A DNA stretch of 64,000 nucleotides from Paraspadella gotoi (Eukaryota; Chaetognatha), in assembly GCA_051294375.1 (NCBI GenBank), contig CM119265.1, forward strand, positions 14,396,414-14,460,413, read 5' to 3'. Within the stretch, counting starts at the first letter, position 1; each line of letters starts with the position of its first letter. The position numbers and the translations under genes were made by a program. Under the pieces are notes generated by a model. That model ran no database searches. It was given only the letters and a program-made list of their open reading frames with translations, and was not told where the DNA came from. Below, in pieces: positions 1 to 12,545 of this stretch.

Positions 1-3000
1 ACTTGTTTCTGCCAGGGTGACGTCTCCACCGCCTCACGACCTGATGAGGGGCTGTCCCCGCCCGGCGTTGGACGCAAGCCACGGTCAATGTTGGAGGCGT
101 GTTGTCACTTTCCAACTGGGAGTTAGCCGTGGCGGTTGAAGATTCTACTGGCCCTTGCGAAAAGGAGGCTAACGAAGGGATGGATGAAGATAATTCTATC
201 TCTTCAATTGCCATCACTTCCATTTCTATTTCCTCCATTTCCAAAGGTCGCTTTGAAAAAATAAAAACAGAAATACTATATCAGTAAAATAGTTGTCTGA
301 AACTAGTTCATATACCTATATTCAAAATAAAACTAGAATATTATGGTGGAGAGACTAATTAGTATACATCATAAAAATGTTGTTTAGAAATTGTTTTTTC
401 GTCGATGGTTATTATTACAATATTTGTAAATTTTGTTTTATTAGTAGAAATTGCTAACTACAATTTTTAAGGCATTTTTATTTTTAAGCAATACTTCAAT
501 AAAATTTTTTAAATAAGATTAATATATATAATACAGAAGGCTTCATATTATAAAATGAGGTACCAGTTTTTTGTGACCAGATCACGTTCCCACCAAATTA
601 CCCGATTGAATTTCATGAAATTTTCCAGTGTCCTAATGACGATAATAAGAGAAGAGATGCAGGGCTCTGGGGCTGGAACCCTGAGGGACCAAAAGAAGCT
701 AAAAAATTTTATTTCATTTTTAAAAATTTTAAAGTAGCATCAGGTGCATCTTAAGCATATATAAAAACTTTTTAGAACTAAAATTGATAAATTTTCTATT
801 TATTTGTAATATTCCCAAATTTTTCAAAATCTGACTTGAAAGGTTGTTTAGTTTTTGCGGAACAGATTATGGTCACAAAGCCTGTATACAATAATAACTT
901 TCATTTAAATTTTTGAGAATCTGTTTGGAAAAATAAATTTGTTTAAAAAGTTACAATAAAAATCGATTTAGTAGAATGACAAACAGAATTTATTGAGAGA
1001 ACTGTTGGAAAAAGTGATGAATTTTGATTCACCTTAATTATCATACATAGTTGAAAACTCTTAAAAAGACCATGACGAATTTTTTTTTTCTTTTTTAATT
1101 TAATAAGTTCGTTATTAAGGTTATAGGGTAAGGTTTTAACTTAGTGGTAGTCGTTATGGTTCATTGAACATTAATGAATAGAAAAATAACAAAATTTAAG
1201 ATATAGAATTTCATTCATCCTGATTTTAGTATAAAAAATCAAAATAATATAATGATGATTTTTTTATTAAAATTCATATTTTAAGTAGAAAAATATTAAT
1301 AAAATTGGATAAAATAAAGTTTAATAAGATTATATAGAATTAAAATTTCACTTAAATAATTTATCTATATTTATAAATGTTTAATTATAAGTAAAATGAT
1401 ATTTTTTCAATTTTAAGATCGGATTTAAATTAAAAAAGTATAAGCTATTTGTGAAATTTTGTCATTAAGTTAGTCAAAATTGTAAAAAAAATATTTTTTA
1501 TCTAAATTTGAAAATTATTTTGATAAACAGTTTTTAATATTTTTGACAAACTTAATTACAAAATTTTGGAAAAGTGAAATCCTGTCTTAAAAAAGACAAA
1601 GATATTATTTAAAAATATCGTCCTCACCATTAAATTCTTTGGACTTTTTACAGAAAAATAAGGTTGAATAAAGTTTTATATCTTATATTTTGGTATATTT
1701 AAACGCCCTAATAAACATGAGTAACAAGTTATAGTTTGGGTACGGGAAAAGCAAAAGGTTATAGATTGGTTACGGTTAGGAAAAACAATTTAAACCGTTG
1801 CACAAAATACAATCAAAATAATCGAGCACGAAATTGTGATGGGCAAAAATAAAGAAATATTGTTTAAATTTTGTTAAATTGTGTTTTTGACTTTCGTGCA
1901 AGATTAAGATTAGTTGGCTGAAAAAAAGTGAAAAGTATCTCGAAAGATAACCACTGTTTTAGTTAAACCGAAAAATCACGAAGCAAAATAAAAACTGGAT
2001 TAGTGTGATGTTATAAGATGTTAAACTAGTGAAACGAGCTTTTTCGCGAAGTAATGTTTTAATTAATAGCTTTGGGTAAATTCGACTGCCATTTAATTAA
2101 AATAAAAAAGGTCCCAAAAACTTACCTTATTTTAATTTAGTCCAAACGTAATTTTTCTATGAGTATGAGTCTGCACTTTTCAGTATTTCTGTAGTTAATG
2201 TTTACCGCTTTCTTGGCATTTTTAAATCACGAGGTTTTTCTCTGTTCTAGCTCTTTTCTTCTTTTGAGTTTGACCTTAACTTGACTTAAAAGGCCAGATC
2301 AATCACATCGGCTGTCTGACAGTCCTGAATCGTGAGCGTCCTTAGTTCAGGATGACCAAATTAGGTAAAAATCTGTTTCCAGTTTGTTCCTTCCTGTACT
2401 TTCTCCATTTATTTTTTCGCCATTCCGGGAGCAGCTACGTACAAGTAACTTGTCAGTCAGTCTGTCAGTCGATATTTCCGTTGGTTTTTTTCACTTAAGC
2501 ATTATTAATACTTACCATTTAGGTGATGTAGCCTAAGATGAAAAACTTTCATATACTTGTGCAGTTATGTTTGATTGAAGTACCATCAAATGTCCAGAAA
2601 GTAAAGTTTATTTAATCCGGAGTGATTTTAGTTTGTACTTAGCTGAAAGGTGAGATTTCATTGTACATTTGTGCAGCTATTTCTCGCTTGTGAAGTCATG
2701 CTTGATCAGATTGTTATTGCGGCTTATTTTGTATCATACTTGCTTAATTTAGCTAAATTAAAATAATTAAAAATAAAATGTTAAAATTTTAAAATAGTTT
2801 TTTATAAGATTTTTTTGCAGATTTAGATTCGTCATGAGAAGTTAATATTAAGAAATATAACTCTTTTTTAAAAATTCTTTCATTTATCAAATATTAAAAA
2901 AACCTATATTTTATGCAGTAAATTAAAATTGTATATATTAAATAAAGTTTTTTTAATTTTTAACCCACCTAATGAAAGAATTTTTAAAAATTATTTATGT

Positions 3001-3131
3001 TTTCTTTTATCAACTTTTGACGAGGAATTCAAATCTGCAATCAAAATTAAGAAAAGCCTATTTTAAAATTTTTCGATTTTATAAGGATAGTACTTGTGTA
3101 ATTTTCTCTCTTTTCGTTGTTCAATAAGATG

Positions 3132-3760
3132 AGCAGATTCAAAAAACGAAAGTTTTTAGTATTTTTACAACGATTTTTTATTACAGATTATTGGACATGT
3201 TTCGACTCTTATTTTTTCGAGTGAAAACATGTCCAATAATCTGTAATAAAAAAGTGTTGTAAAAATACTAAAAACTTTCTTTTTTTTTGAATCTGCTTAA
3301 GGATAGTACTATGGTGGACTAAAATCCACCAACCATTCATCAGCGGCCATTGGTGCCGGAGGCAAGTCATTCGCCTCCCAACCTAAAGGTCCGGGGTTCA
3401 AGTCCGGTGGTCGCCTAGCAGTTGGGAGGGACGGGGCGCTTGGCCCGCCTGTGGCACGGTTTTGCAGCCTGATCCGGGGCTCGGGGACTGCTTGTGACTA
3501 ACACATAACAATTATTACTGTCTCTTCAGTACTATATATATATATAATTATATATATATATGAACATTAGATTGATTTAATTAACAGAAAAAACCCATTC
3601 GGGAAACTCCTTGGAACTATCAGGGGAGACCTTTGTACATGTATATATATATATATACTTTATATAGTACTATCCTTAAGCAGATTCAAAAAACGAAAGT
3701 TTTTAGTATTTTTACAACGATTTTTTATTACAGATTATGGGACATGTTTCGACTCAAAAA
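3132..3760. repeat. Nested foldback (palindromic) repeat with ribozyme-like arm
   Basis: An arm that begins GCAGATTCAAAAAACGAAAG (from about 3133) is followed at once by its inverted copy (about 3215-3300) and recurs in direct orientation at about 3679-3755. The junction sequences AAGGATAGTACTAT (about 3298-3311) and ATAGTACTATCCTT (about 3663-3676) are inverse complements, so the second and third arms enclose a ~350 bp interior holding a SINE and an AT microsatellite. The arms contain GTCGAAACATGTCC on the minus strand, the 3' half of the hammerhead-like motif seen at 30743 and 58405. The CTGATGA half is missing here. Confidence 0.7.
3335..3495 (+). mobile_element. SINE-like element, family 2 (tRNA-derived head)
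   Basis: A GC-rich island in AT-rich DNA. It contains a perfect T-arm-like hairpin, CCGG-GGTTCAAGT-CCGG, which is also a good RNA polymerase III B box, and TGGTGCCGGAGG in the A-box position upstream. A related copy lies on the minus strand at 18385-18590 and shares GCGCCGGAGG, CTCCCAACC, AAAGG and GGGACGGGGCG in the same order. Two diverged copies with internal promoter boxes point to a SINE family rather than to functional tRNA genes. No tRNA acceptor stem closes convincingly. Confidence 0.65.
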
Positions 3761-4389
3761 AATGTATAAATAAATTAAAATTAAAAAACATAAAATAATT
3801 TTTTTTTATAAATTAATGTTCAATCGTGATATGTCGTTCATAATTGACATTTAGAATTTTCGTATGTAACTTTCACTACGCTCTAGTGCACATAAGAAAT
3901 TCACTGCGACGTAATACCTTGAATTCTTCGGTTTTTGTCTATGGGCTAGGGGTTTCCCTTTTTACTTCTCTTGTCCCGTTTCTCTACAACAGTGTTTTAA
4001 ATATCGAGTGTCTCAGACAATGAACCGAAAAGGGCGGCTTGAGAAAACCCTCCGTACGATTATAAAACTAAAACGTTATAATGTATAGACAAGTCAAGTC
4101 ATTTTGAAAAATTACTTAGTGGAGGTGGTCGAGATAAAAATGGCGAACCAAATGAGATGAATCGATTTATTGAAATCAGAAAAGCTAATTGGCTAATTGT
4201 ACAAAGTGGCATTCATTTTTATACGGCGAGAGAGAAAAAATTTGGTTTACATTTGTAAAGTAAATAATTCTAAAAATACTTCCAAATAAGGTAACTTTTG
4301 CGACCGGCGTTTGAACAGAGAGTGCAAAACAATTTCTTAGCGGGCATTTGAATTTTTTAAGAATTCGAACGGCGATTTTATTTTCTTTA

Positions 4390-4655
4390 AGGCGCTAAGT
4401 GGGGCTGAAGAGTGCTATCCGTAACTTCTTTAACCCCCTCTCGCAGCCATGGAACGGGTCCTGGGCTTGGAACCAGGCTTGAGGGTTTTCCATGCCCCCA
4501 AGGCGGCTTACGGCCGTCCTCACGCTTCCCGCAGGGATTGAACCCGATACCTAGTGGTCATAAGCTGATGGCTTTACTCAATGAGCCACCGGGTCACGAC
4601 TGAAGGTGTCATGCTTATTGGCGGGGTGAACCTATGCAATGCCCGACTACAATGA
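4390..4655 (-). mobile_element. SINE-like element, family 1, copy 1
   Basis: Minus-strand copy of a family also found at about 29692, 30098 and 56838. Read on its own strand it starts near GTCGGGCATTG, passes an A-box-like GGTGGCTCATTGAG and a B-box-like GGGTTCAATCC, then runs through a conserved body to CACTTAGCGCC. A 63-codon frame inside it is a by-product of the repeat. Confidence 0.75.
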
Positions 4656-4792
4656 TAATCAGGAACCTAATCTAATTGAACTTTTAGAAAAAGCAGAGGT
4701 TTAAAAATTATTTTTATTACGTCAAAAGAACACTTTAAAAAACCTACTAGGACCAGAGCCAATTGTAGGGTACAAATTATGATTTTCTTTAG

Positions 4793-7700
4793 GATACTCT
4801 GGAGGGTGCTTTCCACCGCGCCGTTCTCGAAATTCACAAGAACAACTTTCCATTCGCTAATTACTACATAGATGCGGCAAGAGATATTCTCGACACTGAC
4901 CTCACAGCGATGGTCGGAGAAAGTTACCAAAGGGCATATGGGTCCATGGTTACCGGTGAGGCTTCTACCTATATACAAATTCTATTTCTGTAATAGAAAG
5001 TGTAACATTGAAATATTCCCATTATTATTAAACGCATTATTTTAGTTCAAATGCTCTCAGAGCTGGAAGAGGTAATTTATTACAAACTAATTCCGGACGC
5101 GAGAGATAAAATCAAGCTTATGTGGTGGAACAGACTTCAGGTGATTTCTCGGCAAGGTTTATGTCAACGTCCGATTTACGTAACAATATATTTTCTTTGA
5201 CTCAAGGGTTGTCAACGAATGGTAGAAGACTGGGCGCGCATCCTGCACGTACGTTCGCTTGTAATGACGCCCCAAGAAGACGTTAGAACTTGGCTAAAGT
5301 TCGCTTCGCTTTGTCGAAAAAGTAAGAAGGACAATAAAATTCGAAAAGACTGAATGACATTGAGTTGCCGCTTTCAATGAGTTTTTCTATTCTGGTTTTT
5401 CAGGTGGACGAATAACTTTAGCCAACCGAACACTGACGATGTTACTAGGATACGATCCTGTTTCGCGCCTTGTCGTAGATTCCGGAACACCTTCGGGCGG
5501 GCCCGATCGCCGAACGCCGACAACTCCGACACCGGATAATTTATCCGCTCTCTCGGCGACCACCCCAATGGGGCTTAGTCTTGGAAACGCTGCTCCACCG
5601 CATCAGGTTCCTTTGAAACGTTTAAATAACGTAAAGTAACTAAGCCTATTTGAATTTTTCATCCTCTATCGTTTCAGCCATTGCCTCAAATGTCCGGTGG
5701 CATTTTGGATCACTGCCACATCGCTTTCTCTGTCACGAAGCATCTTCACTGTCTCAACAAAAAGAATGAAGCCTTCGCCGAACTCCAGCGCCTCGTCCAG
5801 TACAACCTGCATCCGCTGGTCCTGCAGCAGTACGCCGCCGCGGCTGCCCACGGTCATCAAGGAGTGCCGGGCCCCATGCCCGTCGAGGCTCTCGGTAACG
5901 CCGCCGGCAACAGCGCCGCCGCTGAGCAGCAGAGGCAGATTCTCAACAAACTCATGGCCAAGTGCTATTTGAAGTTGGGCGATTGGTTGAAGGAGATTCA
6001 GGTTTGAGAAGAAACACACCTTAATTATATTATGGTCAATTTCGAGACTATTTGCGCTTTTCTCAAAGGATCTACAAGAAGAATCGATACCGCGAATATT
6101 GGAATTTTTCAATTTAGCCACCGAACATGATTCTTCTTGGTAAATAGTACGTGTGTTTCGGAAAGAACGATGACGTTTTTTTCCCTTTTTTTTTTTACAA
6201 AAACGTATTACAATCTACCTTAGGTACAAAGCGTGGCACGCCTGGGCTCTCAACAACTTTGAGGCGGTTCTATATTACAAGTTGAAACTCGCGTCTGTTG
6301 GGACGTCACCGATGACAGGAAGTGACGACGCTGAGTCCGCCAGCGCAGCGGACGGTGGAGATCATTCAAACGGAGGGAATCAGACAAACAACTCTTCGCC
6401 TCCCGGGTGCGTGAGTCAGATTATCTTTCTGTCGCCCTTAGCATTATTCACTGGTTTCTTTTTCGTTTCGCAGAACTCGAGCCGTCTGGACTCGCATGAT
6501 GCACAAATACATAGTTCCAGCGGTTTCGGGCTTCTTCCGCTCAATTATGCTGTCGGACGGTCCCGCACGCGGAAACAGCCTACAGGACACGCTTCGCCTG
6601 CTTACGTTGTGGTTTGATTACGGACATCTGCCTGACGTCTACGAGGCATTGGTCGAGGGAATCAACAAGATTCAGATTGACAATTGGCTGCAGGTAAAAC
6701 TCGACCCGAGGAACCTTTTTAAACGTAAAATACCAAACCTACGTAAATATGATTTTTAAAGGTGATTCCGCAACTTATCGCCCGTATTGATATGCCACGA
6801 CAGCTGGTGAGGAAACTCATTCACCAATTGTTCATGGACATTGGGAAATTCCACCCGCAAGCCCTCATTTACCCACTCACCGTTGCTTCTAAGTCAAACG
6901 AGCCTGCCAGGTATGTATTTCGGTTTTAGTTTTGTTGGTCGTCGGTCTAAAACTGTTAGACACAAATTGAGCTCTCTGCAATGAATTCCGCTCATCAAAA
7001 TAATCAATGGATCTCAATTGATTTTGGTTTTGTTTCAGGTGCGACGCCGCGAATAGAATTTTGAAAATAATGTGCGAACACAGTGATACGCTCGTGCAAC
7101 AAGTAATAAATTAATTCAAGCAGTATGTTTGCTTTACGTACTTACATAATTCATTTTACTAAATGGCTCTTTAGGCTATGTTGGTCAGCGAGGAGCTTAT
7201 CCGAGTCGCCATTCTTTGGCACGAATTGTGGCACGAAGGTTTGGAAGAAGCGTCCAGATTGTATTTTGGCGAAAGAAATATCAAAGGTTAGCGTATTTGT
7301 AGGGTTACGTATGTTGTATTGTTTAATCGAGACGTTTGGAAAATTAAAATACGTTATTACAGATTTTACTTCAAACCTACTTATTTTTAAAGGAATGTTC
7401 GCAACGTTGGAACCTCTTCACGCGATGATGGAGCGCGGACCTCAAACTTTGAAGGAAACTTCTTTCAATCAGTCCTATGGTCGTGAGTTGATGGAAGCCG
7501 CGGAATGGTGCAAGAAGTACACCAGATCTGGCAACATGAAGGTAATGATTTTTATGGAGCAATGTCTCATCATTTAACGATTCATTAAAAATTATTTCAC
7601 ATAATGCTAGGACTTGAATCAAGCATGGGATCTTTATTATCACGTCTTTAGAAGAATTTCAAAGCAATTGCCGCAGGTAAAGATTTAAAATGAACACTCT

Positions 7701-10432
7701 TAATGTCGATTTTATATGACAACTCCTCAAATTTTCTCAGTTAACTGCTCTGGAACTACATTACGTATCTCCAAAACTTCTTATGTGTAAGGATTTGGAA
7801 TTAGCCGTTCCAGGAACCTACGACCCGAACGGTCCCATAGTGCGAATCGCCAAAGTCGAAAGCGCCCTCCAGGTAAATATTATTCAACTCTTTCAGTCTT
7901 AAATGCTCTTGTGAGTTGGCTTCAGCGCATTTTAAACTTTCGTCGAGAACAGGTAATCACGTCAAAACAGCGTCCACGGCGCTTATGCATCCGCGGTAGC
8001 AACGGGCGAGAGTTCATGTTTTTGCTCAAAGGTCACGAGGACCTGCGGCAGGACGAGCGCGTCATGCAGCTCTTTGGTCTCGTCAACACTCTGCTCGCTA
8101 CAAGCCATGAAACGCTCAGGTAAATATAAAGGGGGAAAAAAAGGTTTAGTCGGATGACATATTAGCTGACAACTATTTCCTTTAATAACGCCCCGTCGCC
8201 CCCCAGACGAAACTTGGCCATCCAAAGATTCGCCATCGTCCCCTTGTCTACGAACAGCGGACTCATCGGCTGGGTCCCCACTTGCGACACCCTCCACTCT
8301 CTGATTCGAGATTATCGGGAGAAGAAGAAGATCCTCCTCAACATCGAGCACCGAATCATGCTTCGAATGGCGCCCGACTATGACCACTTGACCCTCATGC
8401 AGAAGGTGGAGGTAAGTGGCTTACTCGAGATTAAAGCGTGAAATCTTGATCTCATTATTTCGACCAAGTTCAAAAGGGCTTCTTCGATCCAGTTTAATGA
8501 CCTCTTTTCGTTAATTAACAGGTATTCGAACACGCGATCGATTCGACGCAAGGAGACGATTTGGCGAAGATTTTGTGGAACAAAAGTCCAAACTCAGAAA
8601 TATGGTTCGACCGACGAACCAACTACACTCGATCTCTAGCCGTTATGTCAATGGTAAGTATAAAAATTTGGATTTTTGTTCCAATATCAAAGAGATCGAT
8701 TCCGTCATTTTTTCTATTTCAGTTTGAATATACCAATAGGTGTCGCCTAATTCAGTGAGGTGGTTAAGAAATTAGAATGAAGCACCTGCTCAAACGAAAA
8801 TTTATACATTTTTTTAAAAAAATTAATAGACACAATATTTTTAATATTACTCTATACATTTATATTTATCTTTTAATATTTATTTAGAGATAGGAAAGAC
8901 TAAAACAATTTATAAGATTTTTTTATTTTTAAAATCAGATTCGAGTAGCTTGCAAAAAGTTGTCTGCACAAAGTATAATTTTTTTGGGGGATATTTTGAT
9001 CATAAGTTGGTAAAAAAAAACCGTTAATAATCATCATCATGGGGCTGGGGCGATTGACTTGAAATTTTGTATGTGGGTCGGTAAATGTGTGATAGCTTGA
9101 AATCAAATTTCGATGGAATCGTCTGAGTGGAAATGAGTTTAAATGAAAAAAAAAACCTGTTTCACTAATTGATTATGCTTCTTTTTCTTTTTATATTAAA
9201 TTTAAATGCAAAATGTATTAATTAATCAAATAATTAATGAGTTAATCAATCAATCAATATATTTATCTATTAATTAATTATTTAATCAAGTCAATCGTTA
9301 ACGGCATTATTGTTGTCATCGCCATCATCGTCATCGTTGCTTTTGTCGTGGTCAGTGATGAAAAGACCTAAAAACAAACATTTTGGACCAAATTAATTCA
9401 TTTATTTATTAATTAATTACCTCTTATGATCGTGGGCAGATCCGACATTGTTTGCTCAAACTTGTTTATTTAACTTTCTTTGCTATTTAGACTTCAAGAC
9501 TAAAGTTTTGAACCCCCGCCTCTTTTGATTTTAATTTCATAGTAGATTTCTAGTACTAATCTGAATATTTTTTTTAATTTGTAATTAATTTTTTTTTATC
9601 ATTAAGTTTTTTTTCCGATTTAATAGGTCGGTTACATCCTTGGTCTTGGAGACAGGCATCCATCCAATCTTATGTTGGACAGACTTTCCGGGAAAATCAT
9701 GCACATCGACTTTGGAGACTGCTTCGAGGTGGCGATGACAAGAGAAAAATTTCCCGAAAAAATCCCTTTTAGGTGAGCGGCATCTCTTTGATTTCGTGAC
9801 TATTAGATTTGTTAGTTTTTTTGTTTTTTTACTATCAGATTGACACGAATGTTAATTAACGCGATGGAGGTGACGGGTATCGAAGGGAATTATCGCACAA
9901 TGTGCGAGTCGGTGATGAAGGTCATGCGAGAGCACAAGGACTCTGTCATGGCTGTTCTCGAGGCATTTGTCTATGATCCTTTGCTCAACTGGAGGCTGAT
10001 GGACATTCAGGTTTGATCGAAATAGAAAAATAAATATTTTGACAAACATTCTATACGCCCGTCCTTGTCTTTTAGACCAAAGAGGCGCAAGGTTCGAAGC
10101 CCCGCGCCCGCGAGGGCGCCAACGATCAAGGTGATGGGGGCAACGAAGGAGAAGGCGGAGGGCCGCGGACGCGGTCTTCCCGGGTTAGCATCAAAGGGGG
10201 GGCGCCTCCCAACGGAGACCAGCTGGCGTCTATAAGCGACGACGGCGAACCTGAAGCCCTCAATACGAAAGCCCTCGCCATCGTCAACCGCGTCAGAGAC
10301 AAGCTTACGGGAAGGGACTTCGCTACGGACGAGCCCGTCGACGTCCCGAAACAAGTGGAACTTTTAATCCAACAGGCCACGTCACACGAAAACCTTTGCC
10401 AATGCTATATCGGTTGGTGTCCCTTTTGGTGA
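4793..10432 (+). CDS. MTOR: Serine/threonine kinase mTOR, C-terminal half (FAT, FRB, kinase, FATC)
   Basis: Twenty exons give a continuous 1074-residue frame: 4793-4955, 5046-5140, 5207-5321, 5404-5606, 5678-6001, 6069-6139, 6224-6406, 6474-6693, 6762-6910, 7039-7102, 7175-7286, 7393-7541, 7611-7676, 7741-7872, 7953-8119, 8207-8411, 8522-8653, 9627-9772, 9839-10010, 10076-10432. Residues 1-530 are FAT helices. Then comes the FRB domain ([12 protein letters not shown], then [15 protein letters not shown]), the kinase with [12 protein letters not shown] as catalytic loop and HIDFGD as the metal-binding motif, and a FATC tail ending YIGWCPFW. mTOR is the catalytic subunit of TORC1 and TORC2, which couple nutrients and growth factors to growth. 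The serine and the tryptophan/phenylalanine that contact rapamycin in other animals are kept. Lineage-specific low-complexity inserts, rich in Ala/Gly and Ser/Asp, lie in FAT and between kinase and FATC. The N-terminal HEAT repeats are outside the window. Identity is certain; single exon ends may be off. Confidence 0.97.
8654..9626. other. Large mTOR intron with repeat fragments
   Basis: This 973-bp intron separates the exon ending AVMSM from the exon beginning [11 protein letters not shown]. Its right half (about 9040-9446) matches the TIR element at 45742-46280 and 52570-53155, ending in the shared GCAGATCCGAC. Its left part (about 8930-9010) resembles the interior of the inverted-repeat element at 23791-24386 (AAAAAGTTGT and ACAAAGTATAAT). 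No coding sequence is seen. Confidence 0.6.
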
Positions 10433-10480
10433 AAAAGAATTTCAGAGGCAAGGGGGGAGAATTTACGTCAACTAAAACTT

Positions 10481-10486
10481 AATAAA
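10481..10486 (+). terminator. mTOR poly(A) signal AATAAA
   Basis: Canonical AATAAA 48 nt after the mTOR stop codon, followed by T-rich sequence. It fits a short 3' UTR before the next gene at 10722. Confidence 0.55.
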
Positions 10487-10721
10487 CTGTCGTTCATCGA
10501 AGAACTTATCCAGAATTGCGTGTTTACCCACTTTAGTTATAGTCGCAGTTTTTATCATTGCTCAATCAACGTTTTTTATTAGCAAATCCTTCGCCTTCTT
10601 CTAATGTTTTCTTTTGTTTGAAATTGTATTCTTTCTCTCATTTTTAATGCATTTTTAGTCTTCTAATAAATTTAATGTGGCAGGAACAACTGGCGTTGTT
10701 TATCTTCCTTCGGCGTTCTAG

Positions 10722-12298
10722 ATGGCGTCCAGGTTGCGCGCCGCCATCTCCTCCAAAAACCCCGAAGCTTTGCTCAGCGTTTTAAAAGAGCCCGGGACAG
10801 GGTTAGACCTTAACGTTGTAATCAACGGGTGCACTCCCTTAGGACTTGCCACCTACATTGATTTTCCGGCGGGCGTTGAGATACTGTTGCGAGGTGGAGC
10901 CGACGCCAACGCTCAGAGCTACGTAGCTGATCTCTACCACTGGAAAGGAACGGAGGCGCCTCTTCACGCTGTTTGCCGTCGACGAAACGGTATTTCTGGT
11001 ACCAACAATCTCCAAATCGCCAAGATCCTGTTGAGGTTGACAAAAGCGCGATAGTTTTCGCGTATCAATTTTAAGCAGTTAAATATTTTTTTTAAATCTG
11101 CAGTCATGGCGCACTTACCTCCGCCACGGACTCCTGCAATGCAACGCCGCTTTTGTACGCTGTAAATCACCATAATCACGAAATGGCGGCGTTGTTGATC
11201 GAAGGTGGAGCTGATCCTCGACAAAGAATCCGCTTAAGCGATGGGCGTCGCACTTCCGCCGTACACGAGGCCATCGAAGAAGTGACGCAGGACAAACGCG
11301 TCTTCGAAATCCTCTGGACTCGCCTCCTCCGGGACAAGTCGGCGTGGGCGCCCATCGATGAAGACGGTAACACGCCCTTACACATCGCCGCGAAGATGGG
11401 TGCCAAGGATTTGATCGAAAAGATGCTTTCGTCCTGCTCCTGCTCCTGCTCCTTAAGGTCGGATATTACTTTGCGCCTGTGCTTCGTGTTAGTATCTAAG
11501 CGCTTTCGTTAACTAAGATACCGTTCATGCAGTAACGAGCACGCGTTAAACAAAAATCTCGAGGCCCCTTTGACTATCGCCGTATCATTTCGGCGACCTT
11601 CTGTTGTGGGCGCTCTTGTAGCTCTTGGTCGGCCATTCTCGCATCGCTTGCCCACTTTCCATTCACCATTGTTTCGCGCCTTCAGAATGACACTGGACGA
11701 CGGACGTTACGATCCAGCTAGGTGCGAAGGATCTTTATTTTCAAGCTTGGCCTACAGTACAAGTTCTTGAATAACAATATGTCATAAACATCAGAGATGC
11801 CGGATTCCCCGCCGTCCCTATCGTTCAAAGATTGTTCCGTCAAAGCCTTTTCCTCCGTATCTGCGATTTGATTGTCGACGCAGGTTTCTCACTGGATTCC
11901 GAGTTTTGGTTAGAGCATAACTTCGACCAACTTAGGGGAGATAACGCACCCGTCGCCTTCAGGTTTCAATTTTTGGTCAGAAAGTGATGAGTGTACTGTG
12001 TACTGTGAATAAGCAATCACTATTTTTGTTTTCCAGGGATGTGTCGTGGGAAAACGTGCATCCCGATCTGCTCTCCGAGTGTCGAACGGTATTCGACAGT
12101 CTTAAGACTCGGAGACGAACCCCATTGTCCTTGAAAAACTTATCGAGACTCGCGATACGAGAGAGGCTTCTATCCAAATGCCCTTCTTGTTGGGGAGTGA
12201 AACATCGAATCAGCGATGGAATTATTTTGAAACAAATGATCGAAACGCTCGAGTTGCCTGCCATCCTGCGACGATTTCTTATGTTCCGGGATGAATAA
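10722..12298 (+). CDS. Ankyrin-repeat and SOCS-box (ASB-like) protein
   Basis: Five exons (10722-11035, 11104-11457, 11533-11721, 11795-11962, 12037-12298) encode about 428 residues. Ankyrin-type repeats are visible: GCTPLGLATYIDFPAGVEIL with LLRGGADANAQ, then NATPLLYAVNHHNHEMAALL with IEGGADPRQR, then GNTPLHIAAKMGAKDLIEKM. The C-terminus has a SOCS box, with LSLKNLSRLAIRERL followed by a leucine/proline segment LELPAILRRFL. ASB proteins are substrate receptors of cullin-RING ubiquitin ligases: the ankyrin repeats bind the target and the SOCS box binds elongin B/C. A TGCTCC microsatellite codes for alternating Ser-Cys at the end of one repeat. All four introns are phase 2. The start is the first ATG in frame, in GATGG context. 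The ASB subtype cannot be assigned. The poly(A) signal overlaps the stop. Confidence 0.85.
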
Positions 12299-12299
12299 A
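12294..12299 (+). terminator. Poly(A) signal overlapping the ASB stop codon
   Basis: The stop codon TAA at 12296-12298 lies inside AATAAA at 12294-12299. The mRNA would have a very short 3' UTR if this signal is used. No other AATAAA follows closely. Confidence 0.45.
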
Positions 12300-12545
12300 A
12301 TACATTTCATTTGCTCAAAATTAAATCGTAGTCGACGTGTTATATTTAAAAGGCTGCTGTCGAATTCTTCAAGTTGAGATTTTTAAAAATCTTATTCGCG
12401 TTTAATTTAATTTTCTCTTCGTTTTGCACTTCTCTATTATTTATTAACGCTCCTGTTAATTATTAACCTTTTTTAAAGTAGTTATGGAACCGACTAAGTG
12501 CCTTTTCGCGGTGTTTTTTGTTCGAGCGCCCAATTTCCGTGAAGG

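Larger units (their letters stand above)
1..4792. other. Gene-free, repeat-rich AT DNA, probably an mTOR intron
   Basis: No coding exon is recognisable here. The mTOR exon at 4793 opens directly behind a splice acceptor, and the N-terminal half of the protein is missing, so this stretch is most simply an intron continuing beyond the window. About 180 bp at the left edge are unusually GC-rich and unassigned. Identifiable contents are a nested palindrome at 3132-3760, a tRNA-like SINE inside it near 3335-3490, and a second SINE family copy at about 4390-4655. The rest is AT-rich sequence in which I see nothing. Confidence 0.6.

Noticed and set aside
3335-3495. Functional tRNA gene
   Set aside because: The T-arm is perfect, but no acceptor stem or full cloverleaf forms, and the related copy at 18360-18626 is dispersed as an element.
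4412-4603. Open frame beginning in a GC-rich segment, with similar frames at 30195-30404 and 56796-56987
   Set aside because: All lie in copies of SINE family 1 and translate the repeat; none has a conserved frame between copies.
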